Origin: JAWPMT01 sp965267435
GTDB lineage: Bacteria; Bacteroidota; Bacteroidia; Cytophagales; Cyclobacteriaceae
DNA length: 64,000 nucleotides
Reading direction: 5' to 3'
NCBI GenBank assembly: GCA_965267435.1
Contig: OZ253960.1
Location: 7,006,001 to 7,070,000 of the forward strand
Every line of letters begins with the position of its first letter. Position 1 is the first letter of the stretch. The position numbers and the translations under genes were made by a program. Under the pieces are notes generated by a model. It had not been told where the DNA came from. It did no database searches and worked only from the letters and a program-made list of their open reading frames with translations. Positions 51,388 through 60,695 of the stretch are shown here, in pieces.

Positions 51388-52276
51388 GGACCCAATCTAT
51401 GCCTTTTTTTAGTGATTGTAGGGTGGTTTCCTCCTGGCTTCCCGCCGTTGGCTGGTGATCGTACTCCCAACGGACGTGGGGAGGAAGACTCATTAGGATA
51501 GATTCAGTTCTGCCGTTGGTGTCGAGGCCAAACTTGGTGCCCTTGTCATATACGAGGTTGAATTCTACGTAACGTCCACGTCTAAGTAGTTGCCACTGGC
51601 GTTGCTCTTCAGAGAAGGACTTGTTCTTGCTTCTATTGACCAATTCGGTATAGGTTGGCAAGAAGCAGTCGCCCACCGCTTGCACAAACTGCCAAATCTG
51701 TTGCTTTTCTGAATCATCAGATCCCTTTAGCCGATCGAAGAAAATCCCTCCGATACCTCGTGTCTCATTGCGATGCGAAATAAAGAAGTAGTCGTCTGCC
51801 CATTGCTTGAACTTCGGATAGTAATTGCTATCGAAGTCGTCGCAAGCCTTCTTCAGTTCCTGATGAAAGAATTTGGCGTCCTCTGGTGCGACATAGTGAG
51901 GTGTCAGATCTATTCCTCCACCGAACCAATAGGTTCCGCTCGACATTTCGAAGTACCTGACATTCATGTGGATGATCGGTACCAGGGGACTGCGCGGATG
52001 GATGACGATCGATACCCCTGTCGCAAAGAAGTCCGAGGCTTCGAGTCCCAGTGCCTTCAAGATCTTGTCAGGGGTCGGGCCGTGGACTGCCGAGAAGTTG
52101 ACGCCTCCCTTTTCGAATACAGGGCCGTCAGTGATCACCCGAGAGCGGCCACCACCACCTTCGGGGCGGTTCCAGAGGTCTTGATGGAAAGTAGCTTGTC
52201 CATCGACCTGCTCCAATCCGGCGCAGATTCGATCTTGTAGTCCCTGAAACCACTCGGAAATTGTCTCTTTGGTCAT
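51380..52276 (-). CDS. hemF: Oxygen-dependent coproporphyrinogen III oxidase
   Basis: 298 residues. Converts coproporphyrinogen III to protoporphyrinogen IX using oxygen, in haem synthesis. HPRSPLVPIIHMNVRYFE, WFGGGIDLTPHYV, the HRNETRGIGGIFFD and GRYVEFNLVYDKGTKFGL segments are all family marks. It indicates an organism able to use oxygen. It lies between the TamL-like gene (1-bp gap) and the PAP2 gene (8-bp overlap), all on the minus strand. Confidence 0.96.
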   Translation of the reverse strand: MTKETISEWFQGLQDRICAGLEQVDGQATFHQDLWNRPEGGGGRSRVITDGPVFEKGGVNFSAVHGPTPDKILKALGLEASDFFATGVSIVIHPRSPLVPIIHMNVRYFEMSSGTYWFGGGIDLTPHYVAPEDAKFFHQELKKACDDFDSNYYPKFKQWADDYFFISHRNETRGIGGIFFDRLKGSDDSEKQQIWQFVQAVGDCFLPTYTELVNRSKNKSFSEEQRQWQLLRRGRYVEFNLVYDKGTKFGLDTNGRTESILMSLPPHVRWEYDHQPTAGSQEETTLQSLKKGIDWVHA

Positions 52277-52277
52277 G

Positions 52278-54788
52278 TCAGAAGGGGAAACCGATGCCGA
52301 AGTTAACGCGTGTTTTGTTGCGGAGGAAATCCTTATCTCTTTGCAAAGCCTTGCCCTGTCCTGATTCTGGGAACTCTACTTTTTTGAAGAGGCTGAAGAA
52401 CTTGACATCGTCGAGGACAAACCTTGATCCGGCCGCCTGCGCGGGATCAAACACCTGTACGGCACCATCGATTCGGAAGACCAGGTACCCAAAGTCAATG
52501 CGCAGACCTACCCCGGCACCGACAGCGATCTCACCAAGAAAGTTCTTAAAATTGAATCTGCCTCCCTTTCCTGATGTGGGTACCTCAGAATCAAAAGGCC
52601 TCAGTGGCGAGCTCTTGATCTGCCAGATGTTGCCAGCATCCACGAACAAAGCCCACTGCAGGAAGCCCGCAAACTTCTTCCTCAATTCGATGCTGCTCTC
52701 AATGATCATATCGCCCCCTTGCTCTAGGGTGTAGTCCACGATTTGGTTGGACTCGCTCTCATCAAAGTCCTGGTAGATGGCAAAATCGCCCGGTCCCAGT
52801 CGACGCGCAGGCCACGCCCTCAGGCTGTTACTACCCCCGATATAAAAGTACTTTTCGTAAGGCAATGCTGCCGGCTCCATTCCGTAGGGGACCGCTATGC
52901 CAATGTGTATCCGCGAGGCAAGGATAGACTGCTCGTCCAGGATCTTCTGTCGCCTGTGCTCGAAGCGAAACTTCATGTACTGGTACTGCACACTGTCCAT
53001 CCCGAAGATAGGTCGGATGACGGAGTTAAGCAGGTTGCCGCTGGATTCTGCAAAGACCCGACTCAAGTGTGAATCGCTGGTTTGGCTCCCATAGTTCTTA
53101 TTGAAGATAATGTCGACAGAGGCGGTCGTGATCAAAGCGGACTCAAAGGACGCGGCATAGGCGCCATTCCCATTTTCTCGTAGTGTGTCTAGAAATGCCT
53201 TGAAGTCTGGTAAGAGTTCGGAATCAACAAAACCAATTCCGAATGGGGTGAAGTTGTAACTGATATCCTTTTTCGTCTGCCACCGGTAACTGACCGCGGC
53301 TTTGATGATTTTTCGCTGATACTCATCCCTCCTGTCTTCGAAATTGTAACTGAAGGAAAGCGCACTTCGTGGGTTGAATCGGCTGTATCGATCGCGGACC
53401 TTATCCTTCATTGGGACCAGAAATTGTGGGAAGTTGATGGAGAAAATAGCTCCGTACTGCAGTAGGGTGTAGTTCTGCGTGACTCCGCCTACATTGGCGA
53501 TATTCTGGATACCCTGTAGCGTCAGGTTACCGTTTAGCTCTAGATATTCCATCCCCCGGAAAGTGTTACGGTTTTTCAGTCCCACATTGAAGAACGGACC
53601 CGGTAGCCCCTGTATTGACGAGAGGCCTGCCTCGTAGGAAGCCTGGTATTTGCTGAGAGGGCTGGTGAAGACGGTAGCAATGAACTTGCCGCCGGTGGTG
53701 TCATAGTTGATGTTGATGAATTTGAAGGCGTCGAGATTGGCCAGCTGTTGCTGGGTCTCAAGACTATTGGATCTTCGATAAAGACTGTCCTTTCTGATAA
53801 AAAACCGTCGCTGCAACAGCTCCTTGTTGTATTTGTTAAGGCCAAATTGAAAAACAATGCCTTTGTGCGATGTGGTCGTTCGCTGGCCCGCCTCCGTGGA
53901 TTCTCCGACAAATGCTACACTGTCGATATAGTACTTCTTGTGGTTCGCACCCTCCTTGGGGTTGTTGATCACGGTTGTCAGTAGGATAGCGGGCTTTTCG
54001 AGTGTGACCGTATCGAGCTCAAAAAAGATAAACTGCCTGGAGAAGTTATAGTACCCCTCATCGGACAGCAGACTATAGAGCCGGTCTCGTTCCTCGGTCA
54101 GCAACTCTTGCTCGTAGGGCGTATTCTTTTGCGGTCCAGCAGCTGCATTGGCTGAGACGAGGTCCGCTATGACGGGATCGTTGATCTTGTAGGCGAGCGA
54201 GTCGAAGAAGTATCTAGGGCCCTTGCTAAGGCTATATTGCGTCCGAATGTAACTCTTACCTTCCCTTTTGGTTGTCAAATGTGCCTCACCTTCGAGATAG
54301 CCGTTGTTGATCAAAAACTGCTGGAGCTTTCTTCGGGACAATTCGTGCCGGGAGCTGTCAAAAACTGCGAGCGGTTTGCCGATTCGCATGCGCCAGTTGC
54401 CCTCATTGAGCTTTCGCTCCCATTTGCTACTTTTTTTCTCTTGAGCGGCCGTCAGTCGGTCGATTTTCTTTTCTTTTTGAGCCTTGGCGATTTTCTGATC
54501 GTAGTGGTCGTTGATGAGCTTGATCTCATTGCGGTACCTGGCCGTATCGTGGTTGTTGAGGCCCCACTTGTACAGGTGAGCCTCCAGTGCGACGGGCAGG
54601 AACAAAAATCTGGCATTAGGTTCCTGTTCCAGCAATGCCTTGATCTCCCGGCTATTGAAGCTGCGATCCCGCTCTACTTTCTGTTTCAGAAGTATTCTCT
54701 CCCCAGGCTGCAGATATCTTGTGCCAAGGCAAGAGGAGAGCAACAGGGCAACCAAAATGAATAAATTTACGGATGCTAATCTCCTCAA
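52278..54788 (-). CDS. BamA/TamA-family outer-membrane lipoprotein (TamL-like)
   Basis: 836 residues. The start is a TTG at 54788; no ATG or GTG is available in the signal region, and this one gives MRRLASVNLFILVALLLSSC, a lipoprotein signal. N-terminal POTRA-like units (YLEGEAHLTTKREGKSYIRTQYSLSKGPRYFF) precede a C-terminal Omp85 barrel (NSLRAWPARRLGPGDF, GEIAVGAGVGLRIDFGYLVFRID), ending in NFGIGFPF with a terminal Phe. Lipidated Omp85 proteins of this kind are typical of Bacteroidota and serve outer-membrane protein or surface assembly. Its start is 3 bp from the divergent trmH-like start. Confidence 0.9.
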   Translation of the reverse strand: MRRLASVNLFILVALLLSSCLGTRYLQPGERILLKQKVERDRSFNSREIKALLEQEPNARFLFLPVALEAHLYKWGLNNHDTARYRNEIKLINDHYDQKIAKAQKEKKIDRLTAAQEKKSSKWERKLNEGNWRMRIGKPLAVFDSSRHELSRRKLQQFLINNGYLEGEAHLTTKREGKSYIRTQYSLSKGPRYFFDSLAYKINDPVIADLVSANAAAGPQKNTPYEQELLTEERDRLYSLLSDEGYYNFSRQFIFFELDTVTLEKPAILLTTVINNPKEGANHKKYYIDSVAFVGESTEAGQRTTTSHKGIVFQFGLNKYNKELLQRRFFIRKDSLYRRSNSLETQQQLANLDAFKFININYDTTGGKFIATVFTSPLSKYQASYEAGLSSIQGLPGPFFNVGLKNRNTFRGMEYLELNGNLTLQGIQNIANVGGVTQNYTLLQYGAIFSINFPQFLVPMKDKVRDRYSRFNPRSALSFSYNFEDRRDEYQRKIIKAAVSYRWQTKKDISYNFTPFGIGFVDSELLPDFKAFLDTLRENGNGAYAASFESALITTASVDIIFNKNYGSQTSDSHLSRVFAESSGNLLNSVIRPIFGMDSVQYQYMKFRFEHRRQKILDEQSILASRIHIGIAVPYGMEPAALPYEKYFYIGGSNSLRAWPARRLGPGDFAIYQDFDESESNQIVDYTLEQGGDMIIESSIELRKKFAGFLQWALFVDAGNIWQIKSSPLRPFDSEVPTSGKGGRFNFKNFLGEIAVGAGVGLRIDFGYLVFRIDGAVQVFDPAQAAGSRFVLDDVKFFSLFKKVEFPESGQGKALQRDKDFLRNKTRVNFGIGFPF

Positions 54789-54791
54789 GTG

Positions 54792-55532
54792 ATGCTGTCT
54801 AAGAATGACTCAAAATTCGTCAAATCGCTAAAACTAAAAAAGTATAGGCAGCAGGAAAGATGCTTCCTCGTCGAAGGTGAAAAGAACATTGAAGAGGTCC
54901 TGCCCTCCTCCTTGCGGGTTCGATTTTTGGTGGGTACTACTGATTACATACAACGACTCCAATCGCGTGATGTTGTCTTGCCCACGTACTACGAGGTGAA
55001 GCAGAACCAGTTGGAAAGCCTGGGTTCCTTTAAGTCCAACCAGGCTGGTTTGGCGGTGGTCGAGATGCCCAAGGAAACCGTCTACGCGCCGCTTGATGAT
55101 TATGTGCTCGTTTTGGACCAGGTCAGCGACCCTGGAAATCTTGGGACGATTGTGCGCACGATGGACTGGTTTGGCTTCCGGTCTTTGGTGTGCTCGCCAG
55201 ACTCCGCCGACTTCTACAACCCCAAGACGATCGCTGCTACGATGGGGTCATTCACCCGCATTGTCCCAAGTTATGCCGACCTATCAGCGTTTCTCAAGGA
55301 GCAGAAGAAGACAGGTACACCCGTTTACGGCCTGGTGCTGGGTGGCGACATCCTGACAAAAAGCACCCTGGGGCCAGGCATTTACGTGATGGGTAGCGAG
55401 GCCCACGGGATCTCACCGGAGGTAATGGACCTTCTTGATCATCGATGTACCATTCGCGGCCATGGCAATGCAGAGTCGCTCAATGTAGCTATCGCCACCG
55501 CGGTACTACTTCACGAGATCAGGCGTCCCTAA
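54792..55532 (+). CDS. SpoU/TrmH-family RNA 2'-O-methyltransferase
   Basis: 246 residues from the ATG at 54792. An N-terminal substrate-binding domain (KYRQQERCFLVEGEKNIEEVL) precedes the SPOUT knot: LDQVSDPGNLGTIVRTMDWFG (motif 1 with Asn and Arg), GIYVMGSEAHGISPEVMDL (motif 2) and AESLNVAIATAVLLHEI (motif 3). It methylates a ribose in rRNA or tRNA; the site cannot be given. Its start is only 3 bp from the divergent TamL-like start, and its end overlaps pgi by 14 bp. Confidence 0.93.
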   Translation: MLSKNDSKFVKSLKLKKYRQQERCFLVEGEKNIEEVLPSSLRVRFLVGTTDYIQRLQSRDVVLPTYYEVKQNQLESLGSFKSNQAGLAVVEMPKETVYAPLDDYVLVLDQVSDPGNLGTIVRTMDWFGFRSLVCSPDSADFYNPKTIAATMGSFTRIVPSYADLSAFLKEQKKTGTPVYGLVLGGDILTKSTLGPGIYVMGSEAHGISPEVMDLLDHRCTIRGHGNAESLNVAIATAVLLHEIRRP

Positions 55533-57171
55533 AGGCCTTGTACTGGTCGATCAGACCCTGGGTAGAGCTGTCATGGGCGTTGCGCTCACCCCTTATGTCT
55601 TTGAGGATATTACCGGCTAGCTGCTTCCCTAGCTCCACACCCCATTGATCGAAACTGAAGACATTCCAAATTATGCCCTGGACAAAGATCTTGTGTTCGT
55701 AGGCGGCGATGAGTGATCCAAGCGCCCGAGGGGTGAGACGCTTCATTAGAATACTCGTCGTAGGACGGTTGCCATCAAATACCTTAAAAGGAGCTATTCT
55801 CTCTATCTCTTCGTCACTTTTGCCAGCGGCTTTCAGCTCGGCCACAACGGCATCTCTTGATTTCCCGATCATCAGTGCCTCCGTTTGTGCGATGAAGTTG
55901 GCCAGTAGTTTTTCCTGGTGGTCCACCTTGTCATGCGGTGGATTGGCCGCAGCAATGAAGTCGCACGGAATGACCTTTGTGCCCTGATGAATGAGCTGGT
56001 AGAAGGCATGCTGCCCATTGGTGCCGGGCTCACCCCAGATCACCTGACCAGTCTGATATTGGATCTTGTTTCCTGCCCGATCTACACCCTTGCCATTGCT
56101 TTCCATATCGCCCTGCTGCAAGTACCGGCTGAAATGACTGAGCAGGTGATCATATGGGAGAATGGCGTGCGTTTCGGCTCCAAAGAAGTTGTTGTACCAA
56201 ATACCGAGCATGGCCATCATCGTGGGTATGTTGTTTCGCACTTCAGCGGTCTCGAAGAAGTGACGGTCCATCGCCTCAGCTCCCTCCAGGAGGGCCTTGA
56301 AGTGATCATATCCTACGGCGCATGCGATGCTGAGGCCAATTGCTGACCAGAGTGAATATCGTCCTCCCACCCAGTTCCAGAAGACGAACATATTTTCTGG
56401 TGCGATCCCAAACTCCTGCACTTTCTCTGCATTGGTCGACACAGCGACGAAGTGTTTCTTGATATGCTCATTGTCGCCTGCCTTTTGCAGAAACCAATCG
56501 CGGGCGGAGTTCGCATTGGTCATCGTCTCCTGCGTGGTGAAGGTCTTGGATGCAATGATGAAGAGGGTCGTCTCAGGGTCGAGACCCTCGAGCTTTTCCA
56601 GGAGGTCTGACGCATCGACATTCGAAACGAACAACGATTGGATGCCGGGCTGTTGATAGGGCTTCAAAGCCTTTGTCACCATGAGTGGCCCCAGATCAGA
56701 GCCGCCGATGCCGATGTTGACGACGGCCTCAATTTTCTTTCCCGTGTAGCCTAGCCATTCTCCACTGTGAAGTCTCTGTGTAAACGATTCAATCTGTCCA
56801 AGCACTGCGTGCACCTCGGGCATGACATCTGCTCCGTCCACTTCGATAGGACCTCCATTGAGGTTGCGAAGTGCAGTGTGCAAGACCGCACGATCTTCGG
56901 TTTCGTTGATTCTTTCACCTTTTTGCATGGCGGCCTTGGCACCGGTAAGCTGCACCTGATCCGATAGTTGCTGAAAAGCTTCAATGATCGGGTCAGTTAG
57001 GAAGTTCTTCGAAAAGTCGAAAAGAAAGCCTTCGAAATGGATCGAGTACCGGCCAAATCGATCGGAGTCAGCCGCGAAAAGCGTACTGAGGGATTGTGTC
57101 TTTATTTCCTCGTGAAGACTCGCAAGGCGTGTCCACGCAGCAGTAGTGTCAGCTTGTTCTTTCGGTAGCAT
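55519..57171 (-). CDS. pgi: Glucose-6-phosphate isomerase
   Basis: 550 residues. Interconverts glucose-6-phosphate and fructose-6-phosphate in glycolysis. NIGIGGSDLGPLMV, SKTFTTQETMTNA, FVFWNWVGGRYSLWSAIGL, the GTNGQHAFYQLIHQGTK segment and the C-terminal GIIWNVFSFDQWGVELGK are all present, with the catalytic Glu/His/Lys residues in those motifs. The two sugar-phosphate genes here (this and the hexomutase at 58309) are separated by the antiporter. Confidence 0.97.
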   Translation of the reverse strand: MLPKEQADTTAAWTRLASLHEEIKTQSLSTLFAADSDRFGRYSIHFEGFLFDFSKNFLTDPIIEAFQQLSDQVQLTGAKAAMQKGERINETEDRAVLHTALRNLNGGPIEVDGADVMPEVHAVLGQIESFTQRLHSGEWLGYTGKKIEAVVNIGIGGSDLGPLMVTKALKPYQQPGIQSLFVSNVDASDLLEKLEGLDPETTLFIIASKTFTTQETMTNANSARDWFLQKAGDNEHIKKHFVAVSTNAEKVQEFGIAPENMFVFWNWVGGRYSLWSAIGLSIACAVGYDHFKALLEGAEAMDRHFFETAEVRNNIPTMMAMLGIWYNNFFGAETHAILPYDHLLSHFSRYLQQGDMESNGKGVDRAGNKIQYQTGQVIWGEPGTNGQHAFYQLIHQGTKVIPCDFIAAANPPHDKVDHQEKLLANFIAQTEALMIGKSRDAVVAELKAAGKSDEEIERIAPFKVFDGNRPTTSILMKRLTPRALGSLIAAYEHKIFVQGIIWNVFSFDQWGVELGKQLAGNILKDIRGERNAHDSSTQGLIDQYKAFRDA

Positions 57172-57219
57172 AGCTTGGGTTTATTAAGCGACCGAAAGTT
57201 AGCTCCCAAATGTGTGATG

Positions 57220-58188
57220 CTAAAGGCGGATGAACAAATAGTAACAGTATCCGACAAAACCGATCAGGTAAAAGATGCCTTCGGCTCTATCGAGCTTGTA
57301 CTTGTTGAAAGTGAACATGAAGAGGAACAGAAGGAAGGTTCCGAGCATCACCAGATAGAGATCCGTATTCAGCACCTCTGTATAGTTGAGGGGATGATGC
57401 ACTACAGCCGTCAGTCCCAGCACCAGCAAAAGGTTGAAGATGTTGGAACCCACGATATTACCCACTGCCAAGTCAGATTTCTTGTGGAAGGCCGCAACTG
57501 CCGAGGTAGCCAGCTCTGGGAGGGAGGTACCACCAGCGAGGATTGTCAGACCTATGAGCTTTTTACTTACCTGATAGTGCTCGGCGATCTCCACGGCATG
57601 CTGAACGATCATGCGACCACCGAAAATCAAACCAGTGATTCCTAAAATGATCATCACAGTCGTTTTGACACTGCTGTATACGATGATCTCCTCACTTTCG
57701 GAATCCGGATGCCGCTGCAAGTTCAGGAAAATATACAGGATGAATCCGCAGAACATTGCCAACAGAATGACGCCGTCCCACAAACCGAGAGCGCTGTTCT
57801 CCTTTCCAAAGAAGATGGCATCATTCACGAGGATGAAGAACATAAAGGTGGCAATGAGGCTGTAAGGCACCTCTTTCCAAAGAGCATTCCGCTGCACAGT
57901 CAATGGATAAATGACCGATGACACGCCAAGGATAAGAAAGATGTTGAAGATGTTGGAACCAATAATATTACCGAATACCAGTTCGTGGTCTTCAGTACCT
58001 CCAGAGATCAGGTTGACAACCAGTTCGGGTGCAGACGTACCCATTGCCACTACCGTGAGACCGATAGCGATGTCCGAGATATTGAATCTTTTTGCTAATG
58101 ACGACGCCCCGTTGACTAGGAAGTCGGCGCCCTTGATCAGTAGCACAAACCCAATAGCTACGAGTAATAAATTGATTAGTACGTCCAA
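57220..58188 (-). CDS. Calcium/sodium antiporter (CaCA family)
   Basis: 322 residues in two similar halves of about five membrane helices each. The alpha repeats are GLTVVAMGTSAPELVVNLI with GNIIGSNIFN, and GLTILAGGTSLPELATSAVAAF with GNIVGSNIFN; the acidic Glu in each repeat binds cations. The YrbG-type family exchanges Ca2+ for Na+ or H+ across the inner membrane. It is the only ion transporter in the window. A hairpin at 58218-58255 lies just upstream of its start. Confidence 0.92.
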   Translation of the reverse strand: MDVLINLLLVAIGFVLLIKGADFLVNGASSLAKRFNISDIAIGLTVVAMGTSAPELVVNLISGGTEDHELVFGNIIGSNIFNIFLILGVSSVIYPLTVQRNALWKEVPYSLIATFMFFILVNDAIFFGKENSALGLWDGVILLAMFCGFILYIFLNLQRHPDSESEEIIVYSSVKTTVMIILGITGLIFGGRMIVQHAVEIAEHYQVSKKLIGLTILAGGTSLPELATSAVAAFHKKSDLAVGNIVGSNIFNLLLVLGLTAVVHHPLNYTEVLNTDLYLVMLGTFLLFLFMFTFNKYKLDRAEGIFYLIGFVGYCYYLFIRL

Positions 58189-58217
58189 ATTAACTGGTCA
58201 GTTTAGCGATTATCGAC

Positions 58218-58255
58218 TTTTGAAATGTAACTATTTATAGATTCACATTTCAAAA
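58218..58255. other. Perfect 11-bp inverted repeat upstream of the antiporter gene
   Basis: TTTTGAAATGT (58218-58228) and ACATTTCAAAA (58245-58255) are perfect inverted copies around a 16-nt spacer. It lies 30 bp ahead of the antiporter start and 54 bp past the hexomutase stop. No T tract follows on the minus strand, so it is not a standard terminator; a protein operator or RNA structure is possible. Confidence 0.5.
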
Positions 58256-58308
58256 TCCTCGCAAATTAAGCATTATAACAGTTATTTTCCACGAGTTCAA
58301 CGGCATTT

Positions 58309-60036
58309 TTACCCGTCCAGTTGATTGGTCATTGTGGCGATGATTCCTTGCAGCGATTCTACTTCAGTGAAATAATCAAAACTAGTTGGTAAATCCTTGT
58401 TTTTCACAGAGAAATAAAACTTAATTTTTGGTTCGGTACCTGACGGTCGGACCGATATTTTGCTTCCCTTCTCAGTAAAGAACTGCAGGACGTTTGACTT
58501 AGGTAGGTCGATGGTTTCTTCATCCCCGGTCTCCAGATTTCTGGATATGCTCGCTTGGTAATCCTTCAAGATAGTCACCTTTTCACCACCTAGGGTAGAT
58601 GGGGGAGTGGACCGGAATCTTTCCATCATGGCCTTGATTTCTTCTGCTCCAGTCTTGCCTTTTTTTGTCACGGACTTCAAACCTTCCAGGTATAGTCCGT
58701 GGTCAGAATAGATCTCCAAAAGCAGCTCGAAAGGAGTCTTGCCCTGGTCGCGGGCCCAGGCGGCCATCTCTGCGATCATTGCGCAACTGGCAATGGCATC
58801 TTTGTCGCGGACATCATCACCTATCAGGTAGCCATAGCTCTCCTCACCACCTCCGATGAACTGTTCTTTGCCCTCAAGCTCCCTGATGAGCTCGGCGATG
58901 TATTTGAATCCAGTGAGGGTCTCATACATCTTCACACCGAATTCATTGGCGATGTCCGTTAGGAGGTCGGTCGTGACGATCGTCTTCACGACGAACTCTT
59001 TCCCTGTTAGTTTCCCGTTTTCCTTCCACTTCTTGAGGAGGTAATAGACGAGCATTGCTGCGGTCTGATTGCCATTCATTAACTGGAATTCGCCTTTTGT
59101 ATTCTTAACAGCGATGCCCACACGGTCTGAGTCGGGGTCAGTGGCCATCACCAGGTCAGCGTCTATCTCCTGCGCCTTTTTCAATGCGAGGGACAGCGCC
59201 TCGGCCTCCTCAGGATTGGGGTAGACAACCGTGGGGAAGTTACCATCAGCTTCTGCTTGTTCCTCGACAATATGGACATTGGTAAATCCAAACTTCTTCA
59301 GGACGGGAGGAACCAGTGTGATACCTGTGCCATGAATCGACGAGAACACGATCTTCATATCCTTGTTACGCTCGATAGCCTCTGGCGACAATGATAGGCG
59401 CTTGATCATATCGAGGTATTCCTCGTCCGTCTCACTACCGATTTTATGGATGAGCGAGTTGTTGGCCTCAAACTTCACTTCATCAATCGAACTGATCGCC
59501 TGGACTTCGGAGATGACGTTTTTGTCGTGTGGAGGTATGAGTTGGGCACCGTCCGACCAGTAGGCCTTGTAACCGTTGTACTCTTTGGGGTTGTGTGAGG
59601 CGGTGACGACAACGCCACTTTTACATCCGTACTTCCTGATGGCAAAAGACAGCTCGGGCGTCGGGCGAAGGCTGTCGAACAGATACACCTCGATACCGTT
59701 TCCCGAGAAAATATCAGCAGTGATCTCAGCGAACACCCGGCTGTTGTTACGACTGTCATGTGCGATGGCGACTTTGAGCCCACCCTCAGGGAAAGCCTTT
59801 TTCAGGTAATTGCATAGCCCCTGCGTCGCCATGCCTACCGTGTACTTATTCATTCGGTTACTGCCAACGCCCATGAGACCGCGGAGGCCTCCAGTTCCAA
59901 ATTCCAGGTCCTTGTAGAAGCTCTCTGTAAGGAGCGTATCGTCGGCATCTTTGATTAGTTGCTGGATCTCGGCTTTTGTCTTGTCATCTACCTGATTGCT
60001 ATCCAACCAGCTTTGGGCTTTAGTAAGTACGTCCAT
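58309..60036 (-). CDS. Phosphohexomutase (phosphoglucomutase/phosphomannomutase)
   Basis: 575 residues; the ATG at 60036 is preferred over one nine codons upstream. The four domains show TASHNPKEYNGYKAYW (phosphoserine loop), DPDSDRVGIAV (Mg2+ loop), GGGEESYGYLIGD (sugar-binding loop) and RPSGTEPKIKFY (phosphate-binding loop). It moves a phosphate between C1 and C6 of a hexose. The length of nearly 580 matches the PGM2/PgcA-type subgroup common in Bacteroidota. Confidence 0.94.
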   Translation of the reverse strand: MDVLTKAQSWLDSNQVDDKTKAEIQQLIKDADDTLLTESFYKDLEFGTGGLRGLMGVGSNRMNKYTVGMATQGLCNYLKKAFPEGGLKVAIAHDSRNNSRVFAEITADIFSGNGIEVYLFDSLRPTPELSFAIRKYGCKSGVVVTASHNPKEYNGYKAYWSDGAQLIPPHDKNVISEVQAISSIDEVKFEANNSLIHKIGSETDEEYLDMIKRLSLSPEAIERNKDMKIVFSSIHGTGITLVPPVLKKFGFTNVHIVEEQAEADGNFPTVVYPNPEEAEALSLALKKAQEIDADLVMATDPDSDRVGIAVKNTKGEFQLMNGNQTAAMLVYYLLKKWKENGKLTGKEFVVKTIVTTDLLTDIANEFGVKMYETLTGFKYIAELIRELEGKEQFIGGGEESYGYLIGDDVRDKDAIASCAMIAEMAAWARDQGKTPFELLLEIYSDHGLYLEGLKSVTKKGKTGAEEIKAMMERFRSTPPSTLGGEKVTILKDYQASISRNLETGDEETIDLPKSNVLQFFTEKGSKISVRPSGTEPKIKFYFSVKNKDLPTSFDYFTEVESLQGIIATMTNQLDG

Positions 60037-60158
60037 AGGTTTTTGTGAAAATCGAAAAATCAATTTTGAACCGCAGGCTGAAAATGAAATATTCTTTAAT
60101 TATGTAAGTTATTTTAGAAAAATGCTAATATTGACTTCCAATTAAAGGTTCAACCGCC

Positions 60159-60587
60159 ATGATTTCTGGTATCAATATAGAGAAACTAAATCAAGCTTTC
60201 GTTGAGATTGCTGAAAAGAAAATCGAACTGGATCGATTCGATGTTCAGGACCCTCACTATGAAGTAATTCTCCAGGAAATACACGAAATGGAGGAGGCCT
60301 TCATGGGCGAGTTCGGCAGCTATGTCGAGGAGGCATTATTCAACGTTCACGATGAGTATTGCCCCGACAACGATGTGCTGCTTCCCGTGGCCTACATGGC
60401 TTCGCAGTACCTCAAGCAACCCGACAACACCACGCCCTACGATGTTCCTCAGGACCAGGGTATTCCCGTGGAGGCTGATGACTTCCCTGGCGTGAAGGCA
60501 AGGTTGGTGCTCGTTCCGGAGCCCACACGCCTCATCTTGCAAGGGGAGCACGCGGAGTTCAAGGAGACTGTCTGGGTAGCCAGATAG
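60159..60587 (+). CDS. Conserved hypothetical protein
   Basis: 142 residues, acidic, with no signal peptide and no membrane segment. The first half is helical (INIEKLNQAFVEIAEKKIELDRFD, YEVILQEIHEMEEAFMGEFGSYVEEALFNVHDEY) and the second half is likely beta (VKARLVLVPEPTRLILQG, FKETVWVAR). I do not recognise a family or active-site motif. It is monocistronic and divergent from the hexomutase, with a 122-bp AT-rich gap. Composition fits its neighbours, so it appears native. Confidence 0.7.
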   Translation: MISGINIEKLNQAFVEIAEKKIELDRFDVQDPHYEVILQEIHEMEEAFMGEFGSYVEEALFNVHDEYCPDNDVLLPVAYMASQYLKQPDNTTPYDVPQDQGIPVEADDFPGVKARLVLVPEPTRLILQGEHAEFKETVWVAR

Positions 60588-60695
60588 CCTGCTTTCCGAT
60601 TCCAGTCCGCACGGTTTCTTTCATTTTCTTGGGAGAGAACAGGCTTTCTCTGCCTGTCAACTCGTTTTGGCTACAGGACTCCGCCGGAGGATTGC

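Noticed and set aside
60588..60695. Possible tRNA or small RNA in the gap after the hypothetical gene
   Set aside because: Only a weak imperfect hairpin is seen; there is no T-loop GTTCRA motif and no cloverleaf.
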